In this document: positions 44,769-52,946 of the stretch, one piece after another | Numbering within the stretch: position 1 is the stretch's first letter | Layout: every line of letters begins with the position of its first letter | Origin: Secundilactobacillus odoratitofui DSM 19909 = JCM 15043 | Lineage (GTDB): Bacteria > Bacillota > Bacilli > Lactobacillales > Lactobacillaceae | Assembly: GCF_001434895.1 (NCBI RefSeq) | Contig: NZ_AZEE01000028.1 | Span: 124,502 to 188,501 of the forward strand | Reading direction: 5' to 3' | DNA: 64,000 bases | Translations under genes and position numbers: made by a program | The notes under the pieces: generated by a model | The model's input: the letters and a program-made list of their open reading frames with translations, nothing else | Databases searched by the model: none | Told to the model about the DNA's origin: nothing

Positions 44769-45365
44769 ATGCCAGAGAAACCATATTATGAGGATGCCTA
44801 TATATATTTTCCAACGGGGCGGTTAACGTTGATGCAAGCGCAACAGATCTTTAGCACGATTCCGTTCGAATTAGACTTAATTGACCATACTGAACACTTC
44901 ACCTGGTACTCAGATCGACCGAATCGAGAACATGTTCGCCGAGTTGATCAGTTGGAAGAAACGGTGGAGCAATGTCATCCGGCCATGATTGTGCCCGGCG
45001 TGAAAGCAATCATTCGTAGCTTTCGCGAGGGTCGTCGCGATATGGTAGAACGTGCTGTCGTGATGAAAGGGCATAAAACCTTGGTTCAATATTATGCGTT
45101 ACGGGATCCAAACGGTGAGTACCTCGGCACGATTGAATTTACTGGTAATGTCGATCACATTATTGATCTGTACGATCAGGGTGCATACAGCGCAGACATT
45201 ACGTCGGGAGCCAGTACAAAAGCCGATAAGGCGCTTGGTCGCCAATTTCAGCAACAGGACGCCACTAGCGGTGCCTCAGCACAGATGACCCCACCAAAAA
45301 TGACGCGTTGGTTCAAGTTTAAAATGGTCGTTGCTCACTTAATAAAACGGAACGATCATAAATAA
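44769..45365 (+). CDS. PAS-domain protein with two flavinylation motifs
   Basis: A 198-residue protein without signal peptide or membrane segment. The first 130 or so residues (L-T-L-M-Q-A-Q-Q, I-D-H-T-E-H-F-T-W-Y, C-H-P-A, Y-Y-A-L-R-D-P-N-G-E-Y-L-G) resemble the C-terminal PAS domain of DUF438 proteins, which bind haem or flavin in some members. Two motifs of the form D-x-T-S-G-A-S follow at 143-149 and 164-170; this is the sequence at which ApbE attaches FMN to Thr or Ser. The tail is basic. A related PAS domain with four such motifs is found in the reductase fusion at 51369-52730. ATG 44769 follows GAGGG; the frame is open upstream to 44706. Function: probably soluble redox carrier or sensor, inferred. 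Confidence 0.7.
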   Translation: MPEKPYYEDAYIYFPTGRLTLMQAQQIFSTIPFELDLIDHTEHFTWYSDRPNREHVRRVDQLEETVEQCHPAMIVPGVKAIIRSFREGRRDMVERAVVMKGHKTLVQYYALRDPNGEYLGTIEFTGNVDHIIDLYDQGAYSADITSGASTKADKALGRQFQQQDATSGASAQMTPPKMTRWFKFKMVVAHLIKRNDHK

Positions 45366-45526
45366 GGCAAATGCTTGAATTAGTCAACTATGTGAAAAAA
45401 CCACAAGCTAAATAGTGGTTGTCGTGTCGATCATGAGCTAAACTCCGAATACAATAAGCTGGACGGCAAGTAGACTGCCCGCCTTATTGTGTGACTGATG
45501 TTGTTGCCGATATAGGAGGGATGATC

Positions 45527-46261
45527 ATGAATCGATTATCAAATAAAGTGGCTATCATTACTGGTGGGGCAGGCGGACTTGGTTTCGAAGACGCGAAAGC
45601 TTTTATTGCGGAAGGCGCCAAAGTGGCAATCGCTGATATGGCCGAAGAATTAGGGAAACAAAAGGCGGCGGAGTTAGGCCCAGATGCCATGTTTGTGACG
45701 TTGAACGTTACGGATGAGGCAAGCTGGGAAGCAGCCTTTCAGCAGGTCAGTGCGCAATTTGGGCCAGTGTCAATTTTAGTCAATAACGCTGGGATTGGTG
45801 ATACACCATCGTATCTCAAAGATTTGGCGTTACCAGACTGGAACAAGGTGCTGGCAGTCAACTTAACCGGCGTGATGCTGGGTGTGAAGTATGGCATGCG
45901 CTACATGGCTGAAAATGGTGGTGCGATTATCAACATTTCGTCGGCCATTGGCAAGGTCGGGTTAGCCCGGGCTGCGGCCTATTCTGCAGCCAAGGCTGGT
46001 GTAGCGGAATTAAGTAAGACGGCTGCCATCGAAGCGGCGGAGTTAGACCTGCCAATTCGAGTGAACTCTGTCCATCCTGGTTGGGTGGAAACTGGGATCG
46101 TTCCAGAAGAAATGAAGCAGTTGGCCATTTCCAAAACGCCACTTAAACGGATGGGGTTACCATCAGACGTGGCTAGCATTCTGGTTTACCTGGGGTCGGA
46201 CGAGTCGGTATTTGCCACTGGTTCCGAGTTTGTGGTTGATGGTGGTTTCTTAGCACAGTGA
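45527..46261 (+). CDS. SDR-family oxidoreductase
   Basis: A 244-residue classical short-chain dehydrogenase: nucleotide loop G-G-A-G-G-L-G, N-N-A-G, the catalytic S (in I-N-I-S-S-A) and Y-S-A-A-K motif, and a C-terminal V-D-G-G-F-L. Such enzymes are NAD(P)-dependent alcohol or 3-oxoacyl reductases; substrate unknown. GGAGGG at 45515-45520 fixes the start at 45527, shortening the longer frame by 12 codons. It seems to stand alone with a terminator behind it. Confidence 0.88.
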   Translation: MNRLSNKVAIITGGAGGLGFEDAKAFIAEGAKVAIADMAEELGKQKAAELGPDAMFVTLNVTDEASWEAAFQQVSAQFGPVSILVNNAGIGDTPSYLKDLALPDWNKVLAVNLTGVMLGVKYGMRYMAENGGAIINISSAIGKVGLARAAAYSAAKAGVAELSKTAAIEAAELDLPIRVNSVHPGWVETGIVPEEMKQLAISKTPLKRMGLPSDVASILVYLGSDESVFATGSEFVVDGGFLAQ

Positions 46262-46295
46262 TTGCGTTTCTTAATGATTAGTCAATCAAATTTAA

Positions 46296-46332
46296 AAAAA
46301 CGGTGGCCGCTCAATGAGTAGTCACCGTTTTT
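46296..46332 (+). terminator. Terminator of the SDR gene
   Basis: AAAAACGGTG / CACCGTTTTT stem with a long loop and T-run. Confidence 0.8.
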
Positions 46333-46524
46333 GTTTGGCCAGACATTCCTTTTGAAAACAAACTATAAATAGTGATGGTGCGGGCAACTGTGATTTGATA
46401 AAGTGCTTGGTGTCATTGCTAAATCAAGATGATTCGGTCATAATGAACCCAAGTGGTCATTTAAGTCTGGTTGGCTGTTGGTGTGACTACAATTCATCAG
46501 GTGAACTAAAAAGGGGTCGGTATC

Positions 46525-47358
46525 ATGACGGAACGAGTAATTTTAATAACAGGTGCTTCAAGTGGAATGGGGTACGCCGCAACCAAGTTATTTGCGCAAC
46601 ACGGCTGGGTGGTATACGCTGGTGCCAGACGAGTTGAGAAGATTCCGACTGGCCGCGACATCCATCCATTGAAACTTGACGTGACCGACGCAGATTCGCG
46701 ACAGGCCTACGTCGAGGCTGCACTGGCGGGTAGTCACCAAATCGATGTCTTACTGAATAATGCGGGGTATGGTGAGTTTGGGCCGTTAGAGGAAGTACCG
46801 CTTGAAAAAGTTGAAAAGCAGTTAAATACCAATCTGGTTGGTGCCTCAGAACTAACCAAGTTAGTTTTACCAACCATGCGTCAGCAACAGTCAGGTCGAA
46901 TCATTAACAATTCTTCGATTGGCGGCGACATCTATTCACCACTTGGTAGCTGGTATTATGTCACCAAGCATAGTTTAAACGTTTGGTCAGATGTGTTGGA
47001 TACTGAAATTCGCCAATTTGGGTTACGGTCGTTAGTGATTGAACCAGGCGGCACCGAATCATCCTGGGCCGATATTGCCATGAAAAACGCACTGAATAAT
47101 TTGCAACCCGGATCACCTTACACAAAGCTAGTTAAGGAAACCGAACAGGCCTTAAGCGGCTTCTTAAATGCTTCATCGGCCACTTCCGACGATCTCGCAA
47201 AAGTATTCTATCGTGCAGCAACCGATCGTCACCCCAAACGACGCTACTTCTACGCCATTAGTGATCAACTCATTTCCGGTGTCGCACGGACGTTCCCAGG
47301 TGCTTACCATAAGGTAATGACGGTGTTGACTGATCATTTGACTAAATCTCGAGATTAA
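46525..47358 (+). CDS. SDR-family oxidoreductase (second)
   Basis: A 277-residue dehydrogenase with T-G-A-S-S-G-M-G-Y-A nucleotide loop, N-N-A-G-Y, S-S-I-G-G and the catalytic Y-x-x-x-K in W-Y-Y-V-T-K-H. It resembles the group of proteins annotated as oxidoreductase/3-ketosteroid-like; the C-terminus is longer than the classical 250 residues. AAGGGG precedes the ATG. Unrelated to the previous SDR by close sequence, so not a recent duplicate. Confidence 0.86.
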   Translation: MTERVILITGASSGMGYAATKLFAQHGWVVYAGARRVEKIPTGRDIHPLKLDVTDADSRQAYVEAALAGSHQIDVLLNNAGYGEFGPLEEVPLEKVEKQLNTNLVGASELTKLVLPTMRQQQSGRIINNSSIGGDIYSPLGSWYYVTKHSLNVWSDVLDTEIRQFGLRSLVIEPGGTESSWADIAMKNALNNLQPGSPYTKLVKETEQALSGFLNASSATSDDLAKVFYRAATDRHPKRRYFYAISDQLISGVARTFPGAYHKVMTVLTDHLTKSRD

Positions 47359-47363
47359 AATTA

Positions 47364-47394
47364 TGGGACCCAACTTTGGTTGAGTCCTTTTTTG
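47364..47394 (+). terminator. Terminator of the second SDR gene
   Basis: GGACCCAAC / GTTGAGTCC stem (one G-bulge) followed by TTTTTTT. Confidence 0.7.
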
Positions 47395-47519
47395 TTGTGA
47401 GATCAATAAATCATGTGATTGAAGCATTCAACCAATTTTATATTGATAACTCAAAAATTATTTAGCATAATTGAAGTTATGTAATTGGGATTGACAGTAC
47501 ATATAGGGAGTGTCGAATT

Positions 47520-48113
47520 TTGATAAAGAAACATTTGGGTTTATGGATATTTTGTCTGGCGATGATGGGTTTAGTTATTGGCAGTTTCACCAGTGTGGTA
47601 ACGGCTACTAAAGCATCATCTTCAAAAGCAGTGCTCGTCAAAGCATCACGTCAGCAGTTGGGTGTTTCGGTGGCAACGGATTCTGCACACGAAATTTTTA
47701 AGCAAGTGAGTGCCAAAACAATTGCGCGAGTCGCACATGAAGATCCGTTTAATCAGATGAAAGTGACGACTGTACTAAAACAACCTGAAAACTACAGCGG
47801 AATGCCGCTTTCAGTGAAGGGTACCGTATTCGCCGTGGATAACACGAGTAGTACCAACTGGACCAATGTTTTAATTCAGGTGGAACGCCGTACGCCAAGC
47901 CATTTGGTTCTGCTAAAAATCAGTAAATCAACCCTGGGGGCGGCACAAGCTTCCCAGTTACTTACGCCTAATCAGGTGATTCGAGTCGACGGCATTGTCG
48001 ATGCGGACAATTCGAATTTAACTGCAAGGAAAATGACCGCTTCGGTAAACCACAATGTAACCGAAGTACTTTCGCCTGCATTCGTTCTCTGGGCCAAGAC
48101 ATACACGGTTTGA
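47520..48113 (+). CDS. Secreted OB-fold-like protein, unknown function
   Basis: A 197-residue exported protein with a signal peptide (about residues 1-29, cleavage near V-T-A-T). The middle part has beta-rich V-K-G-T-V, V-L-I-Q-V and V-I-R-V-D-G-I-V segments like the OB-fold/tRNA_anti-like domain of extracytoplasmic proteins. TTG start with AGGGAG upstream. It may be bound to the wall or free; no motif tells its ligand. Confidence 0.6.
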   Translation: MIKKHLGLWIFCLAMMGLVIGSFTSVVTATKASSSKAVLVKASRQQLGVSVATDSAHEIFKQVSAKTIARVAHEDPFNQMKVTTVLKQPENYSGMPLSVKGTVFAVDNTSSTNWTNVLIQVERRTPSHLVLLKISKSTLGAAQASQLLTPNQVIRVDGIVDADNSNLTARKMTASVNHNVTEVLSPAFVLWAKTYTV

Positions 48114-48201
48114 CCGTGAACAGTGGGTAAGGCGCTTGAATCAGCTATCGATTGGCTATCGTTACTATTTATGATTTGATTACTTGATGAATTAACTATG
48201 G

Positions 48202-48207
48202 TATACT
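48202..48207 (+). promoter_or_regulatory. Extended -10 promoter of the 138-residue secreted protein
   Basis: TATGGTATACT includes a TGn extension and TATACT -10, about 35 bases before the start codon; the -35 is weak. Confidence 0.5.
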
Positions 48208-48242
48208 TCAATTAGATTTGATATTGATAGGGGGATTACCAG

Positions 48243-48659
48243 ATGAAACGACATGTTCGTTTACTCGTGTTTTTAGGATTAGCGTTGATCGCGATGGTTG
48301 CAGTACTCAGCTTTGGGGGTCAAACTGCGAACGCTAAAGTTAAGTATTATAAGACTGTGCCAACTGCATTGAGAGGCACTTGGAGCACGAGTCATTGGAG
48401 GGGAAGCAAGGTACGTCAAACCTTCACAAAATACACTTGGAGGCAGTCCGGCCAAAAACTTTCGATGAAGGCTAATGATCCGAACAACCGCTTGGGCATT
48501 TATAAGGCTAAATCAGGCTACTATGTGATTGGTATTGCGCATGGTGATATGCCTGCACGTTTCAAACCAGTAAAGCATAATGGGAAGAAAGCTTTGCGAA
48601 CGTATGCTTACGATTACACCAAGGGTAAGAATCAATTCTTTTACTATTATAAAAAGTAA
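48243..48659 (+). CDS. Small secreted basic protein, lactobacillar family
   Basis: A 138-residue exported protein with a signal peptide (cleavage near A-N-A-K, residue 31), then a lysine- and tyrosine-rich domain (L-R-G-T-W, T-Y-A-Y-D-Y, end F-F-Y-Y-Y-K-K). The pattern (p-x-x-L-R-G-T-W, then a beta-rich domain) is common in short secreted proteins of lactobacilli with no known function. GGGGG lies before the ATG. Placed behind another secreted protein but with its own promoter. Confidence 0.7.
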   Translation: MKRHVRLLVFLGLALIAMVAVLSFGGQTANAKVKYYKTVPTALRGTWSTSHWRGSKVRQTFTKYTWRQSGQKLSMKANDPNNRLGIYKAKSGYYVIGIAHGDMPARFKPVKHNGKKALRTYAYDYTKGKNQFFYYYKK

Positions 48660-48667
48660 CTGCACAC

Positions 48668-48712
48668 AAAAACGTCATCTCACCGATATTACGGTAGATG
48701 ACGTTTTATTTT
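48668..48712. terminator. Bidirectional terminator
   Basis: AAAACGTCATCT / AGATGACGTTTT with loop, between convergent genes. Confidence 0.85.
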
Positions 48713-48740
48713 AGGATGAAATTAAGAAGAGAATGACGAT

Positions 48741-49898
48741 TTAAGCAAGTAATTGACGGTTAAATAGGTACACGATGATTGTTAACGGCAACGTCAACGC
48801 CATAACCGGGTAAAGCCAAGCCCACGGCAGAACAGCAGTGATGAAGCCAGCAATGATTGGGCCGCCCGACATTCCGAGGTCGACACCAATGTAAAAGGTG
48901 CTGTTTGCTAACCCATGATCAGATTCGGGAACCAGAGTTAACGCCTTGGCTTGGCAAATTGAAAACATTAACCCGTATCCAGCCGCGAATCCAAAGGCCC
49001 CGACCAACAGCATCAGCCAGTTACTCAAGTCGGTCAGCCCTATAATGCCAATTAGGTTGAACCCAAGACAGAGCCAAAAAAACCTTTTAAACGGTACATG
49101 ATCAAACGCATCTCGTAAAACTAGTCGCATGACCAGCAGAATTACGGCGTAGGTGGGGAAGAACGCACCGGCTGGCACGTCAAAATGTCGGTGAGCGATG
49201 TAGCTGACGATGTAAGATTCTGTGGCAAAGTATGGTAATGAAATCAACATCAAAATCACCGCTAATGGGACGACTTTCGGTTGAACCAACTGAAATTTTT
49301 GTGGCGTTGTTGTATTTTTTACTTGCGTGGTATCTGGTATGCCGTGGTTGCCGACAAATTGAATGACGATCAACATTAAAACACTAAACGTAGCGGCCAC
49401 TAAAAATACACGCTGATAACTGTAGTGCTGGTATAAATAAACACTGAGTGCTGGACCAACTGCCATCCCTAACGCACTGGCTAACCCGTAAATGCCCATC
49501 CCAGAACCAATTCGGTCGGGCGGGAGTAAGGCTGCCATCCAGGTTGCCATGCAAACGGAGCAAAGTGTATAACCGAGACCGTTGATGATACGAAGTAGCA
49601 CGACTAGCGCCACATTAGTCGTAAAAGCATACCCCAGGCTTGCAATTAAGATGAACACGCCACCTGCAAAAGTCAAAGTGTATTTCGAAACACGATCAGT
49701 TAAATTGCCGGCCAGTGGTCGTAATACAAGTGCCGTTAGGTTCATGGCACCAGCAATCACGCCCGCTAAAACACTGGTTGCGCCAATGTTGGCTGAAAAT
49801 CCAGCAATAATTGGGTTAATTAACATGGGACTCATTAAATAAAAGAAACTTGCGGCTAAAACTAAGGTAACATCTTTGGTATATAAGTGCGCTTTCAC
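48741..49898 (-). CDS. MFS transporter (drug efflux type)
   Basis: A 385-residue twelve-helix permease with the motif A-type loop R-P-L-A-G-N-L-T-D-R between helices 2 and 3. It is probably a proton-driven drug exporter; ligand unknown. The start is GTG after AAAGGAAATG. It lies 15 bases behind a MarR gene, so it shares that promoter and is most likely repressed by MarR. Confidence 0.85.
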   Translation of the reverse strand: MKAHLYTKDVTLVLAASFFYLMSPMLINPIIAGFSANIGATSVLAGVIAGAMNLTALVLRPLAGNLTDRVSKYTLTFAGGVFILIASLGYAFTTNVALVVLLRIINGLGYTLCSVCMATWMAALLPPDRIGSGMGIYGLASALGMAVGPALSVYLYQHYSYQRVFLVAATFSVLMLIVIQFVGNHGIPDTTQVKNTTTPQKFQLVQPKVVPLAVILMLISLPYFATESYIVSYIAHRHFDVPAGAFFPTYAVILLVMRLVLRDAFDHVPFKRFFWLCLGFNLIGIIGLTDLSNWLMLLVGAFGFAAGYGLMFSICQAKALTLVPESDHGLANSTFYIGVDLGMSGGPIIAGFITAVLPWAWLYPVMALTLPLTIIVYLFNRQLLA

Positions 49899-49913
49899 GC
49901 TGTCATTTCCTTT

Positions 49914-50342
49914 CTAATTTTGGTGATCTAAGTTTGCGTTTGCACGGCGAGCGAGTGTGAGAAATTGTTGTTGTTCGGCAGGAGTGAATCCCTTAAATAG
50001 TTCACCACTGGTCTGCCAACCATGGGCATTGAGCTGTTCGTATTTGGTTGAGCCGAGTTCAGTTAGATTGACGAGTTTTGATCTGCCGTCTTCGGGATTC
50101 GGTACTAACGTAAATAAACCAGTCTGGACCATGTGTTGAATGATCACTCGAGCGGTCTGGTGAGTAACACTCTGATCGCTTTTAAACATTGAAATAGTGC
50201 GATTCGGATGATCACCAAAGTACTTCAAAGCATCACCTTGTCCCATCGTTAACTTTAAATCTTTGATATGTAGATTTCGTCGTTGTTTAATTTTGCGAGC
50301 TAACTGTATCAATTGACGTGCAATCATATCCTCGTTATCCAT
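49914..50342 (-). CDS. MarR-family repressor
   Basis: A 142-residue winged-helix regulator (D-Q-S-V-T-H-Q-T-A-R-V-I-I-Q-H-M as recognition helix, D-G-R-S-K-L-V-N-L-T as wing). It heads the MarR-MFS operon and probably represses it by binding the perfect palindrome in its promoter. GAGGTGATT before the ATG fits as ribosome binding site. The inducer is unknown. Confidence 0.88.
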   Translation of the reverse strand: MDNEDMIARQLIQLARKIKQRRNLHIKDLKLTMGQGDALKYFGDHPNRTISMFKSDQSVTHQTARVIIQHMVQTGLFTLVPNPEDGRSKLVNLTELGSTKYEQLNAHGWQTSGELFKGFTPAEQQQFLTLARRANANLDHQN

Positions 50343-50360
50343 TTAATCACCTCACAGTAA

Positions 50361-50389
50361 ACTATACAGTATACTGTACATTTTTGTAA
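50361..50389 (-). promoter_or_regulatory. marR-MFS promoter with 14-bp palindromic operator
   Basis: On the minus strand: -35 TTACAA (complement at 50384-50389), a 17-base spacer, -10 TATAGT (complement at 50361-50366). A perfect palindrome TACAGTATACTGTA (50365-50378) fills most of the spacer and touches the -10, the usual place for a MarR repressor. Confidence 0.8.
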
Positions 50390-50686
50390 GGCTAATTTTA
50401 TTTTGGGTGTGCTGGATAGTTTTCCGCAAACAATTTCAATCATGAGTTGATTTCATTCCTTGCTTGAAGGGTCAATTAAAACATTCGAAATGCAAACCAA
50501 AAATATAACAAAACTAGTATTCCAAATTTAAATTTAAAAATTTCAAAAAATTCAATAAATTGTCAATAATTAATAAAGCGTTTCCGAAATTCATGTTATT
50601 ATAGAGGAGTAGGTAATATTGAATTATGATATGTAGAAATCCTCACAAGCAGTAAGCTTCGACCTATTTAAGATGTTCAATTTATA

Positions 50687-50700
50687 GGGAAACGGTTTCA
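50687..50700 (+). promoter_or_regulatory. cre-like (CcpA) site before the flavin reductase operon
   Basis: GGGAAACGGTTTCA matches the cre consensus TGWAANCGNTNWCA at 12 of 14 positions, with a perfect GAAAC-G-GTTTC core, 40 bases before the start codon; carbon catabolite control is suggested. Confidence 0.6.
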
Positions 50701-50739
50701 TTTGCATATTGTAGTACTTAAGAAGGGTGGACCAAACCG

Positions 50740-51369
50740 ATGAAAAAATTTGTAGCACTTGTGGGTACCAACACCGCTAAATCAACAAATCGGAAATTGT
50801 TAAAGTATATGCAAGGCCGATACGCTGACGAGGCCGAAATCGAAGTGGTTGAATTAAAGGGATTACCAATCTTCAAGAAGACGACTGAGATGTTCGTGCC
50901 GGAACAAGCTAAGACGATTGCCGAACAAATTAATGCTGCTGACGGTGTCATTATCGGCACACCGGAGTATGATCACTCAATTCCCGCCTTATTATCCAGT
51001 GCCTTAGCCTGGTTATCATATGGTATTCATCCACTGATGGACAAGCCAGTGATGATTGTTGGGACCTCATATGGCACACTTGGTGCATCACGTGCCCAAG
51101 CCCAATTACGTCAGATTTTAGACTCACCTGAATTAAAAGCCACTGTGATGCCTAGTTCGGAATTCTTACTGGGTCATTCATTGCAGGCCTTTGATGAATC
51201 CGGTGAACTCAAGAGCGAAGAAGAAGTGGCTAAGCTAGACGGCTTATTCCAAGATTTTCTGCTATTCACGGATCTTTCAAGTCAACTGGATCACTCGAAG
51301 GAATTACACCAAGAAGAAGCAGCTGAAAAGTTTTCATGGGACAATGGTTTAACGGAGGATAACAAATAA
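50740..51369 (+). CDS. NADPH-dependent FMN reductase family protein
   Basis: A 209-residue flavodoxin-like oxidoreductase (V-A-L-V-G-T-N, T-P-E-Y-D-H-S-I-P-A-L-L, V-G-T-S-Y-G-T-L-G-A-S-R). It should bind FMN and reduce flavins, quinones or azo dyes with NAD(P)H in the cytoplasm. The C-terminal 30 residues are acidic and polar. Its stop overlaps the start of the next gene (TAATG), so the two are coupled. The following protein has a homologous N-terminal domain, indicating gene duplication followed by fusion. AAGGGTGG precedes the ATG. Confidence 0.88.
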   Translation: MKKFVALVGTNTAKSTNRKLLKYMQGRYADEAEIEVVELKGLPIFKKTTEMFVPEQAKTIAEQINAADGVIIGTPEYDHSIPALLSSALAWLSYGIHPLMDKPVMIVGTSYGTLGASRAQAQLRQILDSPELKATVMPSSEFLLGHSLQAFDESGELKSEEEVAKLDGLFQDFLLFTDLSSQLDHSKELHQEEAAEKFSWDNGLTEDNK

Positions 51370-52730
51370 TGGTGAAATTAGTTGGAATCGCCGGTTCAAT
51401 CGGTGAAGAATCATATAACCGAATGTTGTTACAGTACATCAGCAAGCATTTTAAAGACACAGTTGAAGTTGAACTGTTGGATATTAACGATGTTCCTCAA
51501 TTCAACGAAGATGAAGACGACGGCAACAGTGAAATCATTCAGGCACTTAACCGTAAAATCTCTGGTTCAGATGGTGTGATTCTCGCAACACCAGAACACA
51601 ACCACACCGTTCCAGCGGCAATGAAGAACGTCATTGAATGGTTATCAAACAAGGTACACCCATTTGATGGTAAACCAGTTTGGATCGTGGGTGCCTCATA
51701 CTACACCCAAGGTTCATCACGGGCTCAGTTGCACCTTAAGCAAATTCTTGAATCACCAGGTGTGAACGCGATTGTGATGCCGGGGAACGAATTCCTGTTA
51801 AGCAATGCTAAAAGTGCCTTCGATGAAAACGGTGATTTAAAAGATCAACGGACAGTTGGTTTCTTGAGCATGGTTTTGAAGAAGTTCCTTAAGTTTATGA
51901 AGGTGATTGATATGATGGACGCGCCAGATCCAAAGAACGCACACGAAGAAGATATGAAATCAACGAACAAGGTCAACACAACTGTTGAAGGTGTTGATAT
52001 GGACGATCCTGAATGGGTTGAAAAGGCCGCTGATAAGACGCACGCTGCTTCAGGTGGTGATTACGTCAAGTTGGATCGCGGTTTGTTGACAGTTGATCAG
52101 TTGAACTGGTTCTTAAACTCAATGGCAGGCGAATTAACCTACGCTGATGATAACAACCAATTCATCTATTACAACAAGAATGCTGATGCTGCACACATGT
52201 TAGCACCACGGACCCCTGATCAAGTGGGTGATCCACTTGAAGATGTTCACCCAGCCCGTGTTGTTGAACACGTTAAGCAAGTCATCTATGCACTTCGTAC
52301 GGGTCAATCAGATGTTGTCTCAATGCCTGCCCAACAAGGCCCTAACCAACACGTGATGCACTATTATCGTGCGATGCGTGATGAAAACCGTCGTTACCGT
52401 GGTGTGAACGAATTGGTTATCGACATTATGCCAATCTTGAAGTACTACTTGGCAGCTACTGGTCAAAAGTTGGTTAAAGATCCGGATGCAACGCCAATTT
52501 CACCAATCACTGGATTGGACGCTGTGACTGGCGCATCAGCTCACTCAGATCCTACTGCCGACGCCACAAGTGGTGCTTCTGCTGCAGCAGCACCTGAAGA
52601 AGAAAAGCCGGCTGCACCCGAAGTAGATGCAACCAGTGGTGCTTCCGAAGAAACTGAAGAAGTGGCACCTACGCCAGCTCCAACTCCTGAACCAGAAACC
52701 GATGCAACCACCGGTGCATCTGAAGGTTAA
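51369..52730 (+). CDS. FMN reductase-PAS fusion with four flavinylation motifs
   Basis: A 453-residue cytoplasmic protein: NADPH-FMN reductase domain (1 to about 195, T-P-E-H-N-H-T-V-P-A-A-M-K-N), a DUF438-like PAS domain (about 235-355, H-P-A-R-V-V-E-H, H-Y-Y-R-A-M-R-D), and a Pro/Glu/Ala-rich flexible tail carrying four motifs D-A-V-T-G-A-S (384-390), D-A-T-S-G-A-S (398-404 and 420-426) and D-A-T-T-G-A-S (445-451). This motif is the site at which ApbE links FMN to Thr/Ser, so the tail would hold up to four covalent flavins next to an NADPH-oxidising domain. No signal peptide or membrane segment is visible, unlike most flavinylated proteins. No ApbE gene is in the window. The enzyme activity and partners are inferred. 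Confidence 0.8.
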   Translation: MVKLVGIAGSIGEESYNRMLLQYISKHFKDTVEVELLDINDVPQFNEDEDDGNSEIIQALNRKISGSDGVILATPEHNHTVPAAMKNVIEWLSNKVHPFDGKPVWIVGASYYTQGSSRAQLHLKQILESPGVNAIVMPGNEFLLSNAKSAFDENGDLKDQRTVGFLSMVLKKFLKFMKVIDMMDAPDPKNAHEEDMKSTNKVNTTVEGVDMDDPEWVEKAADKTHAASGGDYVKLDRGLLTVDQLNWFLNSMAGELTYADDNNQFIYYNKNADAAHMLAPRTPDQVGDPLEDVHPARVVEHVKQVIYALRTGQSDVVSMPAQQGPNQHVMHYYRAMRDENRRYRGVNELVIDIMPILKYYLAATGQKLVKDPDATPISPITGLDAVTGASAHSDPTADATSGASAAAAPEEEKPAAPEVDATSGASEETEEVAPTPAPTPEPETDATTGASEG

Positions 52731-52751
52731 ACTGATATAAAATGACTAATT

Positions 52752-52788
52752 AAAAACCAATCGTCAGGATAGACGATTGGTTTTTTTG
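52752..52788 (+). terminator. Terminator of the flavin reductase operon
   Basis: AAAACCAATCGTC / GACGATTGGTTTT followed by T-run. Confidence 0.88.
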
Positions 52789-52848
52789 TGTCTCTCAGAT
52801 GGCTTAGCCCAGGTTCGTGTGTGAACTAAATTGAAACAAACAAAATAC

Positions 52849-52862
52849 TGAAAGCGCTTGAA
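52849..52862 (+). promoter_or_regulatory. cre-like (CcpA) site before the OhrR-Gpx operon
   Basis: TGAAAGCGCTTGAA fits cre (TGWAANCGNTNWCA) at 12 of 14 positions. It lies about 85 bases before the OhrR start. Confidence 0.55.
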
Positions 52863-52895
52863 AAATCCCATATTATGAGCTATATTTGTTTTAAA

Positions 52896-52926
52896 TAATC
52901 GTGTACGAATAGTTCAAGCACGATTA
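52896..52926 (+). promoter_or_regulatory. Inverted repeat, possible OhrR operator
   Basis: TAATCGTG (52896-52903) and CACGATTA (52919-52926) form perfect 8-bp arms 15 bases apart, about 20 bases before the regulator start; placed for autorepression. Confidence 0.5.
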
Positions 52927-52946
52927 ATATGAAATGAGGTGAGCTT

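Larger units (their letters stand above)
50343..50739. other. AT-rich intergenic region before the flavin reductase operon
   Basis: Contains the minus-strand marR promoter at the left and a cre-like site at 50687-50700. The middle (50480-50600) is extremely AT-rich and holds an extended -10 TGTTATTAT near 50595 without a good -35. No gene seen. Confidence 0.5.
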
